Origin: Metabacillus sp. KUDC1714
GTDB taxonomy: Bacteria > Bacillota > Bacilli > Bacillales > Bacillaceae
DNA: 64,000 bases
Reading direction: 5' to 3'
Assembly: GCF_014217835.1 (NCBI RefSeq)
Contig: NZ_CP055263.1
Location: 1,439,001-1,503,000, forward strand
The translations under genes and the position numbers were made by a program. The notes under the pieces are model-generated. The model was given only the letters and a program-made list of their open reading frames with translations, did not search any database and had not been told where the DNA came from. Positions 33,329 through 42,556 of this stretch are shown here, in pieces. Each line of letters begins with the position of its first letter. Position 1 is the stretch's first letter.

Positions 33329-34096
33329 ATGAAAAAAATAATGTTTACATTAATAACCGGTCTAATGGCCGTTGTTTTAGCAGCATGCGGAGGAAATGAA
33401 GAAAGTAAAGAAGCTAAAAATGATGATAAAGTAAAAACAGCGGAAACCGATCAGCAGAAGGAACAGCAAAAGCTAATGGAAGAAATGCAAAAGAAATTAG
33501 AAGGACAGCAAGTAGATGAAAAGAAAATTGTTGCCATAGTGAATGATAAAGAAATTTTAGGAAGCGACTATAATAGCGCCTTAGCATCTATACAAGGACA
33601 AATGCAGCAAATGGGCCAAGATCCGACTTCTAAAGAAGCTGCAGAGCAAGTGAAAAAACAAACAATTGACAGCTTAGTCGGACAAACTCTTCTTCTTCAA
33701 GAGGCAGATAAAAAAGGCTATAAAGCTTCAGAGGTAGATATTAATAAGCAGCTGGACGAAACGAAAAAACAATTTAAAACAGAAAAAGAATTCAAAACCG
33801 CTCTTAAAAAATCCGGCATGGGTATGAAAACACTTGAAACTCAAATAGCTGACGATATTAAACTTAAACAGTACGTTGAGAAAGAAGCCACGGCTGGTGA
33901 AATAACCGATGAAGAAATTCAAAAAACGTATGATCAATATGCGGAACAAGGAAAGAGCACTGGACAAGAAGTTCCAAAGTTTGAAGAAGTAAAACCACAA
34001 ATCGAACAATCTATTCATCAGCAAAAACAGCATGAAAAACTCGCTCAGCAGGTTGAAGAGTTAAAGAAAAATGCGAAGATTGATATTAAGATTTAA
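33329..34096 (+). CDS. SurA/PrsA-like lipoprotein, probable extracellular chaperone
   Basis: This 255-residue lipoprotein has a signal ending in LAAC (Cys20), then a charged coiled linker. A SurA-N type domain follows from about residue 65 (IVAIVNDKEILGSDYNSALA, QTIDSLVGQTLLLQEADKKG). The PpiC isomerase domain of PrsA is missing, so it would be a chaperone without prolyl-isomerase activity. The ribosome site GAAGGAG is strong and TATAAT lies at 33262. It ends at a large hairpin. Confidence 0.8.
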   Translation: MKKIMFTLITGLMAVVLAACGGNEESKEAKNDDKVKTAETDQQKEQQKLMEEMQKKLEGQQVDEKKIVAIVNDKEILGSDYNSALASIQGQMQQMGQDPTSKEAAEQVKKQTIDSLVGQTLLLQEADKKGYKASEVDINKQLDETKKQFKTEKEFKTALKKSGMGMKTLETQIADDIKLKQYVEKEATAGEITDEEIQKTYDQYAEQGKSTGQEVPKFEEVKPQIEQSIHQQKQHEKLAQQVEELKKNAKIDIKI

Positions 34097-34109
34097 AGAT
34101 GTTACACAC

Positions 34110-34188
34110 AAAAAGGAACAGCTCAAGTGAACTGCACCCCAATTGTTAGACACAATTGGAGGTGCAGTTCAAATTTTGCTCCTTTTTT
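34110..34188 (+). terminator. Large palindrome ending the SurA-like gene, resembling IS3-family ends
   Basis: TGAACTGCACCCCAATTGT (34128-34146) pairs with a near-exact inverted copy (34152-34171, one extra base). An outer stem AAAAAGGA / TCCTTTTTT adds a T-run. The inner sequence resembles the terminal repeats of IS3-family elements, so this may be an IS remnant recruited as a terminator. Confidence 0.7.
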
Positions 34189-34268
34189 TAATGACTTAAG
34201 AACTTATTATGATGAAACAAAGGAGAGAAAACAAATAGGGTTAACCAAGTAATTCAGTTAACCAGTTT

Positions 34269-34499
34269 CTAAATATCGAAAAAATCATCACTCTTCACAT
34301 TAGGGTCAATCTTCCTTAAAGTATTTCATATTTTCCTCATAATGCTTTGGGTAGGCTCGTGATCAGCGTCTTCCTTGCATAGTTCACTGATAGTAGAACG
34401 AATGACCTTTGAATTATTTGCAAGCCATTGCTGAGAAATCCCTCGTTTATTTGAACTAAACTGCTAATCTGATTGTTTAAACTTAAAAACATTTTTCAT
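34269..34499 (-). pseudogene. XRE-type HTH gene with two nonsense codons
   Basis: One frame of 77 codons reads MKNVFKFKQSD, stop, QFSSNKRGISQQWLANNSK, VIRSTISELCKEDADHEPTQ, SIMRKI, stop, NTLRKIDPNVKSDDFFDI. The HTH and the conserved tail of Cro/CI-like regulators are clear despite two in-frame stops. The flanks (34190-34268 and 34500-34903) show no other gene; a GACGCGTT/AACGCGC hairpin lies near 34530. Confidence 0.6.
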
Positions 34500-34903
34500 T
34501 ATGCAATCTGTGCCAATACACGAAAAAGACGCGTTCCTAAACAAACGCGCCCGTTAGTGAAACTTATGGATTTTTATTTAAGATAGGTAATTGACTCTAT
34601 ATAAAACATCAGGTAAATGGTGTATGTACATTTCTAATGCATCCGTATTTGCTTCTAAAGTAGTAATAGTCTAAAGGTAATAGGAGAAGCTTTAGTCTGA
34701 TTTAACAATAATATATTGATTCAACGGGTTGGAACTTGAGTTTCTTGTGAATTTGATAGAGTTTTGAACATCAAATACCTTTGTTTAATCAATAATTCCA
34801 CTACCTGATACCATATACCATGAATAGAGATTATTATTTTCTAACTGCTATTTCAACTGGATTGAGCAATGGACTATATATACGGAATCCACTCACTTTG
34901 TGA

Positions 34904-35836
34904 CTATCGGGTATTAGATAGCTTAGTTACTCTTCCATCCGAAATCCACTCAACAACATAAACATCGCCATGTGAATTGACACAAACACCATGAGGAGAA
35001 CTAAACCTATTTGTTCTAAAATAGGTTTTTGGTAGATTAGGCCATCCCTTCTGCTTATAGGCTTGTTGATCCTCTCCTAAATGACATACCAGACGGTCAT
35101 GCTCATCAAGTATTGTCACACGGCTATTCAAATCAGGGATATAGATGTCTTTTCCAAAGAAATAAAAACTACATGGTAGGTCTAAGTCTTTATCTATAAA
35201 GCGCTTGTGCTCACCATCCAAAGAAAAAACTTGGATCCGATGATTCCTTCTATCAGCAACATAGATTTCAGGATCAGAGCCTCGTAAATTAATAGAAATA
35301 CCATGGGGCTCCAATAGTTTACCAGGTTCGCTCCCACGTCCTCCCCATGAACGAATATAATTTCCCTTTGCATCATAATGGTGAACATAATATTGACCAT
35401 ACCCATCACTAATATAAATATCCCCGTTAGGTGCTACACAAACATCTGTTGGGATATATCGTCGCTCTTCATCATAAATATCAGGGAGGTTAGGCTCACC
35501 CACCTCAAGGAGTACTTCCCCTTTTAGGGTTGTTTTTACCATTAGGGCACGCGCAGTATCTGTAATATAAAAATACTCTTGACCGTCCACATCTTTATGA
35601 AGATAAAAACCATGGGCACCACCTTCAAATTCTTCACCCCAGGAGTCTACGAAATTCCCTTCATGATCAAATACGATAACCGCATCTTTACTAGTATTAA
35701 ATACATACACATTGTCATTTGAATCGACACAGACTCCATGGGTATATCCATAAGAAATACCTTCTGGAAGTAGACCCCATCCAGATTCTACCTCTAAATT
35801 GAGTGAACTGTTCCCAACTACTAAACTTTCATACAT
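34904..35836 (-). CDS. NHL-repeat beta-propeller protein
   Basis: The 310 residues contain about six NHL blades (YTHGVCVDSNDNVYVFNTSK, YIPTDVCVAPNGDIYISDGY, EPHGISINLRGSDPEIYVAD, SSPHGVCVNSHGDVYVVEW). There is no signal peptide. The propeller resembles peptidyl-amidoglycolate-lyase-like and SMP-30-like folds, so it could be a lactonase, lyase or binding protein. AAGGAGG precedes ATG 35836. It is in the locus with PhyH, an isomerase-like protein and an Opp transporter and probably acts on the same compound. Confidence 0.8.
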   Translation of the reverse strand: MYESLVVGNSSLNLEVESGWGLLPEGISYGYTHGVCVDSNDNVYVFNTSKDAVIVFDHEGNFVDSWGEEFEGGAHGFYLHKDVDGQEYFYITDTARALMVKTTLKGEVLLEVGEPNLPDIYDEERRYIPTDVCVAPNGDIYISDGYGQYYVHHYDAKGNYIRSWGGRGSEPGKLLEPHGISINLRGSDPEIYVADRRNHRIQVFSLDGEHKRFIDKDLDLPCSFYFFGKDIYIPDLNSRVTILDEHDRLVCHLGEDQQAYKQKGWPNLPKTYFRTNRFSSPHGVCVNSHGDVYVVEWISDGRVTKLSNTR

Positions 35837-36178
35837 GAATCAATTCCTCCTTAAAATATTTTACTTAATTCCTAAAAATGAATGCTATGTTATTAGTCGT
35901 TTTTTTAAATTCGTTTTTTACAATTCTTTTTATCCATCAATTATTTCTTTTGATACGTTATTTTTGTATTTTCCAGGAGAACAGCCAACAACTTTTCGAA
36001 CTCACTTATCATACTTTCTAACAAAGAACGAATCCGTAAAATGTGATTATCATTTTCCTAAACTATTCAATTTTATTCTGTTTATTTAACTAAATGTTAT
36101 GTAAATTCAGATAATTATTCATTGTCCATCCTGCCACCTTGATGGTCGATTCGGCCATATTTACTAAAACCCTATATA
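35837..36178. promoter_or_regulatory. Gap upstream of the NHL gene, with a shared ATTCGGCCAT word
   Basis: This AT-rich stretch has no credible gene. GTCGATTCGGCCAT at 36145-36158 shares the 10-mer ATTCGGCCAT with the right arm of the symmetric dyad at 47268-47307, upstream of the decayed sulfatase gene. Both lie upstream of minus-strand genes and could be sites for one regulator. Confidence 0.3.
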
Positions 36179-37069
36179 TTAAAGCTCGAGGCTTTGTATT
36201 TTATATTCTGTTGGTGTTAAACCAGTTACTGTTTTAAAATTTCTACAGAAATAGTGCAGACTCGTATATCCTAATTTTACTGAAACTTCTTCTATCGTTT
36301 TCACTTCTAATAATAATTGTTTCGCTTTTCGTATACGTTCTTGGATCAAGTAATGTTTAGGAGAAGAACCAATCGTTTCTCTGAATATGGAAGCAAAATA
36401 GGTCGGGTGATACCCACATAATTCCGCTAATTCACATGAAGACCAGTTAATGTTTGGCTGTTTACGAATAGCTTCCAATGCAGGTGCTATTTTCCTCCTT
36501 TCTCCAGAAGAATACTTTCCGTTCATTTCATTTCTGATAATAATTGTGATTAACTGAGTTAACAAACCTCTCATAACAAACGTATACCCTGGTTCTTCAA
36601 ACCGATATTCACGAATAATTTGGGTAAATAAGGTTTCAACATTAGGTAATATAAAATGGTTTGGGAATTCTACTTCACCATGCTCATCTACAAGAATTTG
36701 ATAGGGTGATACTAAATCACCCAGTTCACTTGTAGAACAGTTTTTTATGCCATTAAGTGGATGATTAGGGACAGGAGACTCCTCATCCCAACTGAAATGA
36801 ATACTTTTAAACGTAAATGGGTCGTCTTTTGATGAAACAAGCTTATGTGGGTTATTCCCGTAAAATAAACACTCACCTGGATTTAATTGAAAAACATTTG
36901 GCCCAAGGGTTACTGTTGCCTTACCTGAAACAATGTAGATTAGCTGACAATCAGGAATTGTTCTTGGCCCCCAAACCTGGCCAGGATCTGCAGTCATTTT
37001 ATTTGCGAAGTTTACCGTCGGCTTTAACATCGATAACATACCTATTTTAATTTTTTCATCAGTAACCAT
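36179..37069 (-). CDS. AraC-family regulator of the PhyH/Opp locus
   Basis: The 296-residue protein has an N-terminal cupin sensor (DCQLIYIVSGKATVTLGPNV, FQLNPGECLFYGNNPHKLV) and two C-terminal HTHs (WSSCELAELCGYHPTYFASI and TIEEVSVKLGYTSLHYFCRN). ATG 37069 follows GGGAGGT. It is divergent from the Cys-rich ORF and PhyH and in line with the NHL gene, so it is the natural candidate regulator of the locus. Confidence 0.88.
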   Translation of the reverse strand: MVTDEKIKIGMLSMLKPTVNFANKMTADPGQVWGPRTIPDCQLIYIVSGKATVTLGPNVFQLNPGECLFYGNNPHKLVSSKDDPFTFKSIHFSWDEESPVPNHPLNGIKNCSTSELGDLVSPYQILVDEHGEVEFPNHFILPNVETLFTQIIREYRFEEPGYTFVMRGLLTQLITIIIRNEMNGKYSSGERRKIAPALEAIRKQPNINWSSCELAELCGYHPTYFASIFRETIGSSPKHYLIQERIRKAKQLLLEVKTIEEVSVKLGYTSLHYFCRNFKTVTGLTPTEYKIQSLEL

Positions 37070-37216
37070 TTTTACCTCCCTAGCTTTCTAGCAAATTACA
37101 ATATCTGTGAAAAATGCAAATATTTATTCGAATATTCTAACGACAGACCCTTTTTGCTCTTGTTATCATATAGTTACACAAAGAATAAAGAAAAAGAAAG
37201 CAGGAGGTGAAACAAC

Positions 37217-37381
37217 ATTTTAATCAACCATCGCATTGATCAAAAAGGTTTACGCAAATGTGATGATTCAAAAGAGGTTAATAGAAACTGTAAAATATGC
37301 AAGCAATGCAAACTTTATTCTCAAAATCCCAACTCCATGACTGATCCTCACTTTGTAGGTTCTGAAAATGAAAAAAGATAA
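37217..37381 (+). CDS. Small Cys-rich ORF with possible ATT start
   Basis: A perfect AGGAGGT (37202-37208) is followed eight bases later by ATT, which opens a 54-codon frame with no ATG, GTG or TTG nearby. The product contains CDDSKEVNRNCKICKQCKLY, so four closely spaced cysteines could bind a metal. The frame stops 24 bases before the PhyH start. It could be a real small gene with a rare start codon, a gene with a mutated ATG, or a leader for PhyH. Confidence 0.4.
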   Translation: MLINHRIDQKGLRKCDDSKEVNRNCKICKQCKLYSQNPNSMTDPHFVGSENEKR

Positions 37382-37405
37382 AAATACCAATCATTATTCG
37401 AAAGG

Positions 37406-38248
37406 GTGGAGAAAATGTTAACAAACGAACAATTAAAAGAGTTTGAAAAATTAGGATATATCAAAGGTGATGTAGTACTAAGCGACACTGAAGTTGATGA
37501 GCTTCGTGAAGAATTAGATTTAGTCATGAGTGGAAAATCTGTAAAAAAGCCAGTTCTAAACCGAAATCTTGTTGATGACGAAGTCGACTATGGAATGTCA
37601 ATCTCCCAAAAAGAAACGGTCGTACAAATTGTAAATATTTGGATGGCGAGTGATTTATTTTATCAACATGCATGTAATCAGAAAATTTGTGAGGAAGTTG
37701 CTCAGTTATGCAGTTCGGATACATTAAGAATTTGGCATGATCAAGTTCAGTATAAGCCACCGGTTACTGGAGGTCCTACTGTTTGGCATCAAGACCATCC
37801 TGCTTGGCCAATTATTCAACCTGCTAATCTTGTCAGTGCTTGGGTCGCCCTTGATGATGCAATAATCGAAAACGGTTGCATGTGGATGGTACCAGGAAGC
37901 CACAAGTGGGGTGACCAACAGAAATATTTAGGAACTGATTCTAACTTTATGCCATTCCATAAACAACCAGATCTCCTGCCAGAAGGTGTAAACACAAAAG
38001 CTGTACCATTTGAAATTAAAAAAGGGCAAGTCGGATATCATCATTGTTTAACATGGCACGGCGGTACAAACAACCGTTCAGATCGGAAGCGTCGTGCTAT
38101 CGCAGTTCACTATATGCCGGGACATACACGCTATGAGCCTACTGGATCACATCCGATGGAAGCTCATGTTAACGTGAAGGCTGGTGAAATACTTAAAGGT
38201 AATGATTTCCCTGTTGTATATAAAAAGGACTCAGCTGTAATGCTATAA
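37406..38248 (+). CDS. PhyH-family 2-oxoglutarate/Fe(II) dioxygenase
   Basis: The 280-residue protein has the phytanoyl-CoA dioxygenase fold. Iron ligands are HQD in TVWHQDHPAW and the distal His in CLTWHGG, with Arg about ten residues later for 2-oxoglutarate. Many PhyH members hydroxylate small molecules rather than CoA esters. It is divergent from an AraC regulator and convergent with the isomerase-like gene. A role in opening or oxidising the compound brought in by the Opp transporter is inferred. Confidence 0.85.
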   Translation: MEKMLTNEQLKEFEKLGYIKGDVVLSDTEVDELREELDLVMSGKSVKKPVLNRNLVDDEVDYGMSISQKETVVQIVNIWMASDLFYQHACNQKICEEVAQLCSSDTLRIWHDQVQYKPPVTGGPTVWHQDHPAWPIIQPANLVSAWVALDDAIIENGCMWMVPGSHKWGDQQKYLGTDSNFMPFHKQPDLLPEGVNTKAVPFEIKKGQVGYHHCLTWHGGTNNRSDRKRRAIAVHYMPGHTRYEPTGSHPMEAHVNVKAGEILKGNDFPVVYKKDSAVML

Positions 38249-38250
38249 TG

Positions 38251-38299
38251 GCAACAAATTCGACAAGTACAAATGTACTTGTCGAATTTGTTGCTTTTT
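38251..38299. terminator. Strong bidirectional terminator
   Basis: A 21-bp perfect stem (38251-38271 with 38274-38294) has a two-base loop and is followed by TTTTT. It separates the convergent PhyH and isomerase-like genes and can serve both. Confidence 0.92.
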
Positions 38300-38329
38300 A
38301 AATACGAAGTTCTATTAAATATAGATCTA

Positions 38330-39163
38330 CTATTTTAACATTACAGCCATTTCATCAAACTTTACTACACGATCACGAATATCACAAAAGTTGTCAATAT
38401 TAACATATTCCATGATAAATGGAACACCCTCGGTATATTTATGATACATATTAAAAAATAAAGGCCAATCAATATCTCCATCTCCTATTACACGACCATA
38501 TGTATCATTAACTTTGCGATCCTTACCATGGAAATAGGCAATATGCGGAGTTAAATAAGAAAACATTTCTTCTTCTGAATTATTTGCAATTAAATTAGCC
38601 GGGTCTAACAAAACTTTTACGCGATCAGAGCCAACTTGATTAATAAAATCATCCATTCGTTTGGCACTTGGAACAACATCTAGGACACATGGCTCAAGAG
38701 CAACCGAAACATTATATTTTTTTGCCTTATCTGCTAACCATTTTACATTTTCAACAAGTATTTGAAATGCAGATTCATAGGTATCTGAATTTACTCCCCT
38801 CCTACTAGGAATAAATCCACACTCACTAGATACATAAGGTACATTATTAATTGAAGCAATTTCCATCAGACGTTCAAAATAAGTGAGGTTTTTTTCATTT
38901 TCCTTTTCATTCGGTTCTAGTAAATTTGTAAACACACCGATTGAAGTTACCTCAATTCCATTTGTTCTATATGTTTCTACTATCTCGGTACTCCGTTCAT
39001 TCGATAAACTATCCATATCTGACCGGCCATTATATACCCAATAATTTGAATCACTTTGAGAAAAACATAACTCAGTCCACTTAAATCCTTTTTTCGCTAA
39101 TAGTTTTGCAGTTTCTTTGTTGCTAAGCTGAGGAAAACTCCTTGATACAACACCAACATCCAT
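38330..39163 (-). CDS. Sugar phosphate isomerase/epimerase-like TIM barrel protein
   Basis: The 277 residues match the AP-endonuclease-2 / xylose-isomerase-like barrel family. Metal-ligand motifs are visible: VALEPC, LLDPAN, YFHGKD and FIMEYV. Members include hydroxypyruvate isomerases, 3-epimerases and inosose dehydratases. The substrate cannot be told. It is the last gene of the minus-strand Opp operon, after the VOC gene. Confidence 0.82.
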   Translation of the reverse strand: MDVGVVSRSFPQLSNKETAKLLAKKGFKWTELCFSQSDSNYWVYNGRSDMDSLSNERSTEIVETYRTNGIEVTSIGVFTNLLEPNEKENEKNLTYFERLMEIASINNVPYVSSECGFIPSRRGVNSDTYESAFQILVENVKWLADKAKKYNVSVALEPCVLDVVPSAKRMDDFINQVGSDRVKVLLDPANLIANNSEEEMFSYLTPHIAYFHGKDRKVNDTYGRVIGDGDIDWPLFFNMYHKYTEGVPFIMEYVNIDNFCDIRDRVVKFDEMAVMLK

Positions 39164-39207
39164 TATTACTCCTCCTCCTACATAGTTTTTAAAAGTTTTA
39201 ATGACAA

Positions 39208-39573
39208 TTAAGTTCTTTCAAAAAATGTAACTAACACTCCGTTTGGATCGAGTAACGAAAATTCCTTTAATCCATAGTTTTTCAATTCTAGTTTTCCGTT
39301 TGGATGTAGAAATTCCCGTTTCTTGTACTTTTCATAATGATCATTTATATTATTCGTTTCAATTCGAATGACAGACCAGTCACATAAATATTTTTTTGAT
39401 GTCTTATAAAGATGAAATTCCACATTGCCATTTTTCAATCCAGCATAAGTCAGTGGTTCACCATCCCTGATATGGTTATTAAACCCTAATTGTTCAGTAT
39501 AAAATGCAATTGTTTTTTCCATTTCTATAGCTGGAACTAACGGTACTATGCTTAATAGGTTTGCTTTTTTCAA
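39208..39573 (-). CDS. VOC-fold (glyoxalase/dioxygenase superfamily) protein
   Basis: The 121-residue protein has the paired beta-alpha-beta-beta-beta fold: IVPLVPAIEMEKTIAFYTEQ at the start and FSLLDPNGVLVTFFERT at the end. Possible metal residues are Glu in VEFHLY and Glu/Phe near the C-terminus, but a full set is not clear, so it may be a binding or isomerase protein. It lies 44 bp before the isomerase-like gene. Antibiotic resistance is not implied. Confidence 0.72.
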   Translation of the reverse strand: MKKANLLSIVPLVPAIEMEKTIAFYTEQLGFNNHIRDGEPLTYAGLKNGNVEFHLYKTSKKYLCDWSVIRIETNNINDHYEKYKKREFLHPNGKLELKNYGLKEFSLLDPNGVLVTFFERT

Positions 39574-39714
39574 TCAGGATACTCCTTCCAGTATGTTAAG
39601 ATGTTAAACTATTATCTTTCGTTTTCTCCCTATTCCTTCTCATGGCATAGTATATGAAGCCGATTCCAACAAAACATTCAGCTGCTGCTTTTAAGTAGTT
39701 ACTAGTATCCGTTA

Positions 39715-40065
39715 CTAATCCAGTTGTGAAATCATGATGATTTTGCATACAATAAACAAGAGAGTCTGCACACCAGTTATACGTAGTATCTTAGACAAAG
39801 CTTTCCCTTCTTTGAATCCTTTCTGATAGTAATAGTAGCTAAAATAAACCAAAATTAGCCAACCTATACCAAGAATCAAAAAACTAAAATTATCAATCGC
39901 TGGAAGACTCCAGAAATTAAAAGATACATACGTCAATGTAACCATTAATGTTTCTCTAATCGTGAACCATAGCAAAATACCAATAAATGCGGTTACTGCA
40001 GAAAATAAATAGGCTAAAAACGTAAAGTAATACTTCTTTTTACTCGACGCTGAATCAAGCCCCAT
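39715..40065 (-). CDS. Small membrane protein in the Opp operon
   Basis: The best start is ATG 40065 (MGLDSASSKKKYYFTFLAYL), behind GGGAGG and overlapping the end of the upstream gene; the longer frame lies inside that gene. About 116 residues with three or four membrane helices (FLAYLFSAVTAFIGILLW, FLILGIGWLILVYFSYYYY, LLFIVCKIIMIS). I do not recognise a family. Position after oppF, with overlapping genes, suggests a transporter accessory. Confidence 0.55.
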   Translation of the reverse strand: MGLDSASSKKKYYFTFLAYLFSAVTAFIGILLWFTIRETLMVTLTYVSFNFWSLPAIDNFSFLILGIGWLILVYFSYYYYQKGFKEGKALSKILRITGVQTLLFIVCKIIMISQLD

Positions 40066-40447
40066 TATATTTACCTTCCTCCCATTTTTTACGTGTTTTC
40101 TCCAAATCAGCCAATATGATTGATCTAGTTTCTTCATCCTCTATTAATTTTGTTTTTTGAATATATTTGACAATGTTACTGAGTTTTTTTAAATGCGTTT
40201 CATTTTCCTCTTTTTGTAAAATAGATATTTTTTCTTGCTGATCTCCTTTTTTTTGTAGTTTGTTACTCTTTTCTTTAAATCTTTTAGACCAAAGTTTTGG
40301 TACTTCTCCTTTTGTAAGTTCCTCTAAAACCATGTGCTTTTCTCCAATATATTTTCTTGAAAAGAAGTTCATAAACCAAATCGATGCGAACATAATCAGA
40401 AATACTGATATAGCAAAGATAAGCATAAACAAGAAAATATAATTCAT
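40055..40447 (-). CDS. Small membrane-anchored coiled-coil protein in the Opp operon
   Basis: This 130-residue protein starts at ATG 40447 in an ATGA overlap with oppF. One N-terminal membrane helix (YIFLFMLIFAISVFLIMFAS) is followed by a very charged helical tail (about 45-130). It has no recognised family. Overlap with oppF on one side and the next membrane protein on the other shows tight co-expression. Confidence 0.55.
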   Translation of the reverse strand: MNYIFLFMLIFAISVFLIMFASIWFMNFFSRKYIGEKHMVLEELTKGEVPKLWSKRFKEKSNKLQKKGDQQEKISILQKEENETHLKKLSNIVKYIQKTKLIEDEETRSIILADLEKTRKKWEEGKYNGA

Positions 40448-41514
40448 ATTCCGACTGCCCCTTTTAATTCCAACTCATTAGCAAGGTGACATGCAACGTG
40501 ATGACCGCTACTTATTTCTTTAAATTCAGGTGCTTGCTGCTTGCAAATTTCTTGTGCATATGGGCATCGAGGATGGAAATAACATCCAGAAGGTGGATTA
40601 GCTGGATTGGCCACCTCACCTCTAAGAATAATCCTTTCTTTCTTAAGACGTGGATTTGGAATCGGTTTTGCAGACAACAGCGCTTCTGTATATGGATGTT
40701 TAGGATTTGCAAATAGTTCTTCTGTACTTGCCATTTCCACCATTTTCCCGACATACATGACACCAACCCTATCAGATATATGCTGAATGACTCCTAAATC
40801 ATGTGAGATAAATAAATAACTTAAATTAAATTCGTTTTGTAAATCCTGGAATAAATTTATAATTTGAGCCTGAATCGAAACATCTAGCGCAGAAACAGCC
40901 TCATCACAAACTAGAAATTTTGGATTAGTAGCCAACGCCCGAGCTATTCCAATCCTCTGCCTTTGTCCACCACTAAATGCATGTGGATAACGTTCAAGAT
41001 GTCGGCTGTTAAGTCCGACAACTTCCATTAAGTATTTAACTCTCTCCCTGAGCTCTTCACCTCTTGCAATTTTGTTACATATCAATGGCTCTCCGATAAT
41101 ATTTAACACAGTCATTCGTGGATTTAGTGATGAATAAGGATCTTGGAAGACCATTTGCATATTTCTGCGAATATCACGTAAGCCTTTATAATCTAAATCC
41201 ATCACATCAACTAGTTCATCATGTCGATCCCTAAATCTTATGGAACCACCTGATGGTTCAATCGCACGTAATAAACTTTTTCCAAGCGTTGATTTGCCAC
41301 AACCAGATTCGCCAACCAAGCCAAACGTCTCTCCTTCATTTACATATAATGAAACGTCATCGACAGCTTTAACATAAGCGACTGTTTTTTTTAAGAAGCC
41401 TCTTTTAATTGGATAGTATTTTTTCATTGATTGAACTTCTAAGATTTTCTTTGGAATGTTAATGACCTCTGTTTCTCTTCTATGATTTTTACTCGACAAG
41501 GACACATCTAACAT
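40444..41514 (-). CDS. Opp-type ABC transporter ATPase (OppF/DppF)
   Basis: The 356-residue ATPase has Walker A GESGCGKS, signature [14 protein letters not shown], Walker [13 protein letters not shown] and the OppF C-terminal motif [17 protein letters not shown] 41514 has AAAGGAGG and lies inside the end of the OppD gene (26-nt overlap). It powers import together with OppD. Confidence 0.92.
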   Translation of the reverse strand: MLDVSLSSKNHRRETEVINIPKKILEVQSMKKYYPIKRGFLKKTVAYVKAVDDVSLYVNEGETFGLVGESGCGKSTLGKSLLRAIEPSGGSIRFRDRHDELVDVMDLDYKGLRDIRRNMQMVFQDPYSSLNPRMTVLNIIGEPLICNKIARGEELRERVKYLMEVVGLNSRHLERYPHAFSGGQRQRIGIARALATNPKFLVCDEAVSALDVSIQAQIINLFQDLQNEFNLSYLFISHDLGVIQHISDRVGVMYVGKMVEMASTEELFANPKHPYTEALLSAKPIPNPRLKKERIILRGEVANPANPPSGCYFHPRCPYAQEICKQQAPEFKEISSGHHVACHLANELELKGAVGI

Positions 41515-42541
41515 AATGACCCTCCTTTACTTTTACGAATGGAATATCATCTACATTACATACGCCATCCTTTGCTTTTTTACAGCGAGAATAAAATCCG
41601 CATCCTTTCGGTAGATTGATAGGAGTAGGCACCGTTCCTTCAATTGATTCTAACCGTTGATTTATCATCGCTAACGAAGGGATTGACTGTAACAAGCCTT
41701 GTGTATATGGATGAAGGGCACCGAAAAATAGTGTATCAACATCGGTATATTCAACTACTTTTCCGAGATACATAACCGCGACATCATCAGCCATTTCTGC
41801 AATAACTCCAAGATCATGTGTAATAAAAATTACTGCCGACCCAGTGTTTTCTTTTAAATTATTAATTAAATCAAGCACCTGTGCTTGAACGGTAACGTCT
41901 AGTGCAGTTGTTGGCTCATCTGCAATTAGTATGGATGGATTACAACATAATGCCATTGCAATCATTGCTCTTTGCCTCATCCCTCCAGAGAGCTCATGTG
42001 GATATTGATCTATTCTTTGATCAGGATTTGACATTCCTACTTTTTCCAATGTATCAATTGCGATTTTTCGCGCTTCCTTTTCGTCTTTAGTATCGTGCAA
42101 CAGGATTGCTTCAGTTAATTGATTTCCGATCGTGTGAATCGGAGAAAAGGCCTTCATTGGCTCTTGGAAAATCATCGATATTTCGCCACCGCGAATATCT
42201 CGAACTTCGCTTCCTTTTGAATGTAGTTTTCCAATATCGATAATTTCACCATTTTTTCTACGCCTGAATTTTATTTCACCCTCCACTTCTCCGGGAGTAT
42301 CAACAATTTGTAAAATAGCTTTTGTTGTCACACTTTTTCCACTACCACTTTCCCCAACAATTCCGAGTGTTTTCCCTTTTTTTAATTGAAGATCAACACC
42401 ATCAACTGCTTTTAAAATGCCTTCATCTAATTTAAAGTAGGTTTTCAGATTATTAACTTCTAAGATAATCTCTTCATTATCATTAATGCTAGTTTCATGT
42501 ATACTTTTTGAAGTCTCGATTGTTTGTTGAATTTTGCTCAA
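41489..42541 (-). CDS. Opp-type ABC transporter ATPase (OppD/DppD)
   Basis: The 350-residue ATPase has Walker A GESGSGKS, signature [14 protein letters not shown], Walker [13 protein letters not shown] and the C-terminal [13 protein letters not shown] motif of OppD proteins. An N-terminal extension of about 25 residues precedes the ABC domain. It lies 15 nt after the permease gene. Confidence 0.92.
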   Translation of the reverse strand: MSKIQQTIETSKSIHETSINDNEEIILEVNNLKTYFKLDEGILKAVDGVDLQLKKGKTLGIVGESGSGKSVTTKAILQIVDTPGEVEGEIKFRRRKNGEIIDIGKLHSKGSEVRDIRGGEISMIFQEPMKAFSPIHTIGNQLTEAILLHDTKDEKEARKIAIDTLEKVGMSNPDQRIDQYPHELSGGMRQRAMIAMALCCNPSILIADEPTTALDVTVQAQVLDLINNLKENTGSAVIFITHDLGVIAEMADDVAVMYLGKVVEYTDVDTLFFGALHPYTQGLLQSIPSLAMINQRLESIEGTVPTPINLPKGCGFYSRCKKAKDGVCNVDDIPFVKVKEGHYVRCVLVE

Positions 42542-42556
42542 TCTTAAATACCTCCT

